DNA of 9,927 bases from an uncultured Pseudomonadota bacterium (GTDB lineage Bacteria > Myxococcota_A > UBA796 > GCA-2862545). A program made the position numbers and the translations under genes. Under the pieces are notes generated by a model that saw only the letters and a program-made list of their open reading frames with translations, had not been told where the DNA came from and did not search any database. The first letter of the stretch is position 1, and each line of letters starts with the position of its first letter. Shown here in pieces: positions 5,699 through 9,927 of this stretch. The stretch is taken from assembly GCA_937891875.1 (NCBI GenBank), contig CALATR010000621.1, forward strand, positions 1-9,927. The letters are read 5' to 3'.

Positions 5699-7156
5699 AT
5701 GGACACGCTCTCGAACTTCATCGGCGGGCGGTACGTGCCCTTCGATCCGGACGCCACCTACCCGATCGTCTCCCCCGTAGACGGCGCCTTCACAGCCCGG
5801 GTGCACGAGGCCGACGAGGCACTGGTGGACGAGGCCGTCATGGCCGCGCACCGGGCCCTCACCGGACCGTGGCGCGACCTGACCCAGCCGCAGCGTTCCG
5901 ACCTGCTCAACGCCGTCGCGGCGGGGATCAGCGAGCGCTTCGACGACTTCGTCGAGGCGGAGATGGCCGACACCGGCCAGCCCCGCCACGTCATGGAGAA
6001 GGCCTTCGTCCCGCGCGGGGCGGCGAACTTCGAGTTCTTCGCCGATCTCGTGAAGAACCTGCCCACCGAGACGTTCGAGCTGCGCACGTCCCACGGGGAC
6101 GCGCTGAACTACGCCCTGCGGCGACCCAAGGGCGTGATCGGCGTGATCTGCCCCTGGAACGCCCCGTTCCTGCTGATGACCTGGAAGGTCGCGCCGGCGC
6201 TGGCCTGCGGAAACACCGTGGTGGTCAAGCCCAGCGAGCAGACCCCGCGCACGGCGACCCTGCTGGGTGAGGTCATGCGCGCGGCGGGGGTGCCCGACGG
6301 CGTCTACAACGTCATCCACGGCTTCGGACCCGGCTCGGCGGGCGCGTTCCTGACCAGCCACCCGCGGGTCGACGCGATCACCTTCACCGGCGAGACCACC
6401 ACCGGCACCGCCATCATGAAGGCCGCCGCCGAGGGCGTGCGCGACGTCAGCTTCGAGCTGGGCGGCAAGAACTCCGCGGTCGTGTGCGCCGACGCCGACC
6501 TCGACAAGGCGGTCGAGGGCGTCTTCCGCTCGGCCTTCCTCAACACCGGGCAGGTCTGCCTGGGCACGGAGAAGGTCTTCGTCGAGCGCCCCATCTTCGA
6601 GGCGTTCCGCGACAAGCTGGCCGCGCGGGTCCAGCAGGTCCGCTACGGCCGCCCGACCGAGCGCGACACGACCTACGGCCCGCTGATCAGCCAGGAACAC
6701 CGCGACAAGGTGCTCTCCTACTACGCGCAGGCCGTCGCGCAGGGCGCCACCGTCGTCACCGGCGGCGGCGTGCCCGACATGCCCGCCGATCTCGCCGGAG
6801 GATCCTGGATCCAGCCCACCATCTGGACCGGCGCCCCCCCCGACGCGGCCATCCTGCACGAGGAGATCTTCGGCCCCTGCTGCCACCTCGCCCCGTTCGA
6901 CGACGACGACGCCGTCGTGCGCCTGGTCAACGCCACGCCCTACGGCCTCGCGGCCAGCGTGTGGACCCAGAGCCTGTCCCGCGCCCACCGCTTCGCCGCC
7001 GCCATCGACGTCGGCGTGGTCTGGATCAACTCCTGGTTCCTGCGCGACCTGCGGACCGCCTTCGGGGGCGCGAAGCAGTCGGGCATCGGACGCGAGGGCG
7101 GGGTGCACAGCCTCGAGTTCTACACCGAGACCAAGAACGTGTGCGTGCAGCTATGA
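5699..7156 (+). CDS. dmpC: 2-hydroxymuconic semialdehyde dehydrogenase (DmpC/XylG)
   Basis: An NAD-dependent aldehyde dehydrogenase of 485 residues that oxidises the dioxygenase product to 2-hydroxymuconate, committing carbon to the oxalocrotonate branch. Visible motifs: PWNAP with N154 in the oxyanion site, KPSE (177-180) for NAD ribose binding, FTGETTTG (229-236) at the end of the Rossmann region, general base E253 in FELGGKN, nucleophile C287 in NTGQVCLG, and EEIFGPCC further on. The C-terminal block WFLRDLRTAFGG, KQSGIGREGG and HSLEFYTE is characteristic of this subfamily rather than of betaine-aldehyde or generic dehydrogenases. It starts three bases after the dioxygenase stop, without a clear RBS, so translational coupling is likely. 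Its TGA overlaps the next ATG (ATGA). An eight-C run at 6834-6841 does not disturb the frame. Confidence 0.95.
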   Translation: MDTLSNFIGGRYVPFDPDATYPIVSPVDGAFTARVHEADEALVDEAVMAAHRALTGPWRDLTQPQRSDLLNAVAAGISERFDDFVEAEMADTGQPRHVMEKAFVPRGAANFEFFADLVKNLPTETFELRTSHGDALNYALRRPKGVIGVICPWNAPFLLMTWKVAPALACGNTVVVKPSEQTPRTATLLGEVMRAAGVPDGVYNVIHGFGPGSAGAFLTSHPRVDAITFTGETTTGTAIMKAAAEGVRDVSFELGGKNSAVVCADADLDKAVEGVFRSAFLNTGQVCLGTEKVFVERPIFEAFRDKLAARVQQVRYGRPTERDTTYGPLISQEHRDKVLSYYAQAVAQGATVVTGGGVPDMPADLAGGSWIQPTIWTGAPPDAAILHEEIFGPCCHLAPFDDDDAVVRLVNATPYGLAASVWTQSLSRAHRFAAAIDVGVVWINSWFLRDLRTAFGGAKQSGIGREGGVHSLEFYTETKNVCVQL

Positions 7157-7950
7157 ACGCCGAGAATCCACTGCTCGACCAGCTCGGTGCCCGGCTGTAC
7201 CAGGCGTGGCGCACGGGGGAGCCGATCGCCCCCCCGCGCGCGTCCGCCGAGCTGTCCCTGGCTGACGCCTACCGCATCCAGGAGGCCTTCCTGAGGCGGC
7301 GGATCGCGGCGGGCGAGACCGTCGTGGGCAAGAAGATCGGCGTGACCTCCAAGGCGGTGCAGGACCTGCTGGCGGTGACCCAGCCCGACTTCGGCCAGCT
7401 GCTCTCGGGCATGGAGGTCGAGGACGGCACCGAGATCGACCTCTCCACCCTGATCCAGCCCAAGGCCGAGGCGGAGCTCGCCTTCGTGCTGAAGGACGAC
7501 CTGGTCGGCCCCGGGATCACCGCCGTCGACGTGCTCATGGCGACCGCGTACGTCTCGCCCTGCATCGAGATCGTCGACTCGCGGATCCGCGGCTGGGACA
7601 TCCACATCCAGGACACGGTCGCCGACAACGCCTCGTGCGGGGTGTTCGTGCTCGGCCGCCCTCGGGCGCACCCCCTGGACGTCGACCTCGATCTCGCCGG
7701 CATGGTCGTCGAGGTGGACGGGGAGATCGCGACGACCGGCGCCGGGGCTGCGGTCCAGCACGGGCCCGCCAACGCGGTCGCCTGGCTCGCGAACACCCTC
7801 GGCGCCCTCGGCATGCCCTTCCGCGCCGGGGAGGTGATCCTGTCAGGATCCCAGTCGATCCTGCTTCCTTGCCAGACGGGCACCACGCTCACCTGCACCG
7901 TCGGCGGCCTCGGCAGCTGCTCGGTGCGCTTCGTCGGAGGTGGGGCATGA
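7153..7950 (+). CDS. dmpE: 2-oxopent-4-enoate (2-hydroxypenta-2,4-dienoate) hydratase (DmpE/XylJ/MhpD)
   Basis: Adds water to 2-hydroxypenta-2,4-dienoate to give 4-hydroxy-2-oxovalerate (EC 4.2.1.80). It has 265 residues and the fumarylacetoacetate-hydrolase-like fold. The metal ligands fall at E106 and E108 (KAEAELAF) and E139 (CIEIVDSR), the MhpD numbering. GKKIGVTSKAVQ (59-70) holds the active-site lysine, and DTVADNAS (154-161) is the motif that separates hydratases from the paralogous decarboxylases (VIADNSS). ILSGS (229-233) and a GGLG turn close the domain. The start overlaps the dehydrogenase stop by four bases (ATGA) and has no independent RBS. The stop overlaps the next start in the same way. 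In pseudomonads this enzyme forms a complex with the decarboxylase, which fits their adjacency here. Confidence 0.93.
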   Translation: MNAENPLLDQLGARLYQAWRTGEPIAPPRASAELSLADAYRIQEAFLRRRIAAGETVVGKKIGVTSKAVQDLLAVTQPDFGQLLSGMEVEDGTEIDLSTLIQPKAEAELAFVLKDDLVGPGITAVDVLMATAYVSPCIEIVDSRIRGWDIHIQDTVADNASCGVFVLGRPRAHPLDVDLDLAGMVVEVDGEIATTGAGAAVQHGPANAVAWLANTLGALGMPFRAGEVILSGSQSILLPCQTGTTLTCTVGGLGSCSVRFVGGGA

Positions 7951-8738
7951 GCCTGCCCTCCGCCACCGTGCGCGAGCTCGCCGACCACGTGCTGCGCGCC
8001 CAGCTGGACGCCGCGCCCATCCCGATGCTGACGAACTCCCACGGCGCGCTCTCGGTCGACGACGGCTACGCGGTGCAGAACGCCCTGCGCCAGCGCTACC
8101 TCGACGCCGGCCACCGCCTCTTCGGCTGGAAGGCCGGGCTCACCTCCCGCGCCAAGATGCGCCAGATGGGCGTCGACCAGCCCTCGGTCGGCTTCATCAC
8201 CGACCGCATGTCCGTGCCCCAGGGCACCGCCGTGCGGGTCGCCGACCACGTGCACCCGCGGGTCGAGTGCGAGATCGCCTTCGTCCTGGCCCGCGACCTG
8301 CCCACGGACGGCTGCACCACCGACGACGTGCTCTCCGCGACCGCATTCGTCGTGCCCGCCATCGAGATCATCGACTCCCGCTTCGAGAACTTCCGCTTCG
8401 ACCTGCCCAGCGTCATCGCCGACAACAGCTCCAGCGCGCGCTTCGTGCTGGGCGGCAACGGCCGGCGCCTCGACAGCATCTCCTCACGCACGACCCTCGG
8501 CGTCGCCCTGGTGAAGAACGGCGAGGTGATGGCCACCGGCGCCAGCGCCGCAGTGCTCGGCGATCCCGCCGCCTCGGTCGCGCTGGTCGCCAACCTGGTG
8601 GGCGCGCTGGGGTGCCGGATCGAGGCCGGCATGACCGTGCTCTCGGGCGGCATCACCGCGGCCTTCGCCGTGCAGCCCGGCGACGTCGTGTCCGCGCGCT
8701 TCCAGGAGCTGGGCGTGGTCGACGTCCGCTTCACCTGA
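7947..8738 (+). CDS. dmpH: 4-oxalocrotonate (2-oxo-3-hexenedioate) decarboxylase (DmpH/XylI)
   Basis: Decarboxylates 2-oxo-3-hexenedioate to 2-hydroxypenta-2,4-dienoate (EC 4.1.1.77), feeding the hydratase encoded just upstream. It has 263 residues (XylI about 264) and the same fold as its neighbour, clearly a paralogue. GWKAGLTSRAKM (60-71) carries the conserved lysine K62. The predicted metal ligands are E107 and E109 (RVECEIAF) and E140 (AIEIIDSR). The diagnostic stretches are GFITDRM (82-88), FENFRFDLPSVIADNSS and the Gly-rich LSGG (232-235). The start lies in an ATGA overlap and has its own GGAGG six bases upstream (7936-7940), inside the hydratase gene. After its stop comes a 27-bp gap, the longest in the operon. 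Confidence 0.94.
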   Translation: MSLPSATVRELADHVLRAQLDAAPIPMLTNSHGALSVDDGYAVQNALRQRYLDAGHRLFGWKAGLTSRAKMRQMGVDQPSVGFITDRMSVPQGTAVRVADHVHPRVECEIAFVLARDLPTDGCTTDDVLSATAFVVPAIEIIDSRFENFRFDLPSVIADNSSSARFVLGGNGRRLDSISSRTTLGVALVKNGEVMATGASAAVLGDPAASVALVANLVGALGCRIEAGMTVLSGGITAAFAVQPGDVVSARFQELGVVDVRFT

Positions 8739-8765
8739 TCCGCTTACAACCTCCAGGATCCCCCC

Positions 8766-9665
8766 ATGGACAAGATCCCCTGCGCCCTCATCGGCTCCGG
8801 CAACATCGGCACCGACCTCATCTACAAGCTGCGCCGCACGACCTGCCTCGAGCCCGTGTGGATGGTCGGCATCGACCCCGACTCGGAGGGCCTGCGCCGC
8901 GCCCGCGAGCTGGGCCTCAAGACGACCCACGAGGGCATCGATGCGCTCCTGCCGCACCTCGAGGAGGACGGCATCCGCATCGCCTTCGACGCGACCAGCG
9001 CCTACGTGCACGCCCACCACAGCGCGCTGCTGACCGCCCGGGGGGTCAAGGTCATCGACCTCACCCCGGCCGCCATCGGGCCCCTGTGCGTGCCCCCGGT
9101 CAACCTCGACGAGCAGGTCGAGCTGGGGGCGGACAACGTCAACATGATCTCCTGCGCCGGTCAGGCGACCATCCCCATGGTGCACGCGATCTCGCGGGTC
9201 CAGCCCGTGGCCTACGCCGAGATCATCGCCAGCCTCGCGAGCCTGTCCGTGGGCATGGGCACCCGCAAGAACCTCGACGAGTTCGTCTACACCAGCTCCC
9301 GCGCCATCGAGAAGGTCGGCGGCGCGAAGAAGGGCAAGGCGGTCGCCATCGTCAACCCCGCCGAGCCCCCGCTGATCATGCGCAACACCATCCACTGCCA
9401 GGTGGATGGCGAGCCCGACAAGGCCGCGATCGACGCCTCGGTCCTGGCCATGCTCGCCGAGGTCCAGAAGTACGTGCCCGGCTACCGGCTGGTGAACGGC
9501 CCCGCCTACGACGGCGACTTCGTCAGCATCTTCCTGGAGGTGGCGGGCCTCGGCGACTTCCTGCCTTCCTACGCCGGGAACCTCGACATCATGACCGCGG
9601 CCGCCGCCCGCACCGGCGACGTCTTCGCCGAGCGCATGCTCCGGGCGCAGAAGGAGGTGGCGTGA
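8766..9665 (+). CDS. dmpF: Acetaldehyde dehydrogenase, acylating (DmpF/TesF type)
   Basis: Converts acetaldehyde, NAD+ and CoA to acetyl-CoA (EC 1.2.1.10), working in a channelling complex with the aldolase encoded next. It has 299 residues; DmpF has about 312. GSGNIG (10-15) is the dinucleotide-binding loop, DATSAY (75-80) is conserved, and C130 in MISCAGQATIP is the catalytic thiol. GGAKKGKAVAIVNPAEPPLI and the C-terminal YAGNLDIMTAAAARTG are family signatures. The stretch SVGMGTRKN is closest to the TesF-like branch (SVGPGTRKN), with Met in place of the usual Pro. AGGA lies seven bases upstream (8755-8758). The TGA overlaps the next ATG by one base (TGATG), so the aldolase is probably translationally coupled. 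Confidence 0.95.
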   Translation: MDKIPCALIGSGNIGTDLIYKLRRTTCLEPVWMVGIDPDSEGLRRARELGLKTTHEGIDALLPHLEEDGIRIAFDATSAYVHAHHSALLTARGVKVIDLTPAAIGPLCVPPVNLDEQVELGADNVNMISCAGQATIPMVHAISRVQPVAYAEIIASLASLSVGMGTRKNLDEFVYTSSRAIEKVGGAKKGKAVAIVNPAEPPLIMRNTIHCQVDGEPDKAAIDASVLAMLAEVQKYVPGYRLVNGPAYDGDFVSIFLEVAGLGDFLPSYAGNLDIMTAAAARTGDVFAERMLRAQKEVA

Positions 9666-9886
9666 TGGACCCGAACACCACGCTGAAGCAGCGCGAGATC
9701 CTCGTGCACGACATGTGCCTGCGCGATGGCATGCACGCGAAGCGCCACCAGCTGACCCTCGACGAGATGAAGACGCTCGCGAAGGCGATGGACCGCGCCG
9801 GGGTGCCGCTCATCACCGAGGGGTCCGAGTTCCGGAAGCCCCAGTGGGAGACATGGCGGCGCTGGCCGGCCTGTCCCTGTGGGTGA
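9665..9886 (+). pseudogene. dmpG: 4-hydroxy-2-oxovalerate aldolase (DmpG), family match only for the first 50 codons
   Basis: The aldolase splits 4-hydroxy-2-oxovalerate into pyruvate and acetaldehyde (EC 4.1.3.39) and passes acetaldehyde to the dehydrogenase encoded upstream. Residues 1-50 match well: HDMCLRDGMHAKRHQ holds the catalytic Arg20, metal ligand Asp21 and base His24 (DmpG R17, D18, H21), followed by LTLDEMKTLAKAMDRAGVPLI. The family then requires roughly EVTHGDGLGGSS, but from base 9815 the sequence reads TEGSEFRKPQWE and stops at 9884-9886, giving 73 residues instead of about 340. No frame after 9814 restores the HGDG motif, so a simple frameshift does not explain it. Either the gene is broken by a rearrangement or the contig end is chimeric. 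Confidence 0.75.
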
Positions 9887-9927
9887 CCTCCCAGCGGGGC
9901 GTGTCCGGCGATCTCGATGGAGGGGTC
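9815..9927. other. Unassigned 113-bp tail after the dmpG break
   Basis: This stretch is not aldolase in any frame. One plus-strand frame stays open to the end of the window and contains an ATG at 9853 (MAALAGLSLWVTSQRG...) with mostly G/C third positions, so it may be part of another gene. I cannot identify it. Confidence 0.4.

Noticed and set aside
6834..6841. Run of eight C in the dehydrogenase gene as a possible frameshift
   Set aside because: The frame and the family motifs are intact on both sides.
4670..7108. 812-codon minus-strand open frame opposite the dioxygenase and dehydrogenase genes
   Set aside because: Gly/Ala/Val/His-rich antisense of two well-identified enzymes; no domain or RBS.
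9812..9886. Simple sequencing frameshift in dmpG
   Set aside because: None of the three plus-strand frames after 9814 resembles the expected HGDG region.
1..9927. tRNA, rRNA, CRISPR array, transposase or integrase
   Set aside because: None recognised on either strand; the only sizeable repeat is the 82-bp lysR-end duplication.

Overview
The window is uniformly GC-rich and looks like accessory bacterial DNA, possibly one metagenomic contig. The best guess for the host is a myxobacterium or other 'Deltaproteobacteria'-like lineage. This rests on a short Cys-Ser-Glu-Tyr-Gly-Val lipoprotein, a large Cys-rich secreted protein with Asp-rich calcium-type loops and a MAM-like C-terminal domain, and very high G/C at third codon positions. 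It is a judgement from style, not a database result.

The left part (1-2787) is on the minus strand. It holds a 509-residue secreted protein of unknown function, a short AhpD-like (carboxymuconolactone decarboxylase fold) coding segment, and a 244-residue lipoprotein. The AhpD-like segment has an in-frame TGA exactly where the family has the second cysteine of its CxxCxxxH centre, so it is either a selenoprotein or a recently broken remnant.

The middle (2788-4759) carries an orphan AbiEi-type antitoxin/regulator sandwiched between two identical 82-bp copies of the 3' end of a LysR-type regulator gene. One copy is the genuine end of lysR. The other is fused in frame to the first codons of a small gene whose GTG start overlaps the stop of abiEi, which suggests that a cognate toxin gene was lost by recombination. 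The abiEi promoter is bracketed by a 10-bp inverted repeat.

The right part (4760-9814) is a tightly packed plus-strand operon for meta-cleavage of catechol: catechol 2,3-dioxygenase, 2-hydroxymuconic semialdehyde dehydrogenase, 2-oxopent-4-enoate hydratase, 4-oxalocrotonate decarboxylase, acylating acetaldehyde dehydrogenase, and the start of 4-hydroxy-2-oxovalerate aldolase. Together these convert catechol through the oxalocrotonate branch to pyruvate and acetyl-CoA. The tautomerase step is not encoded in the window. The LysR regulator, divergently transcribed from a 139-bp shared region with half-site-like repeats, is the likely activator. The aldolase gene loses all family resemblance after codon 50; the last 113 bp are unassigned and may mark a rearrangement or a chimeric contig end.
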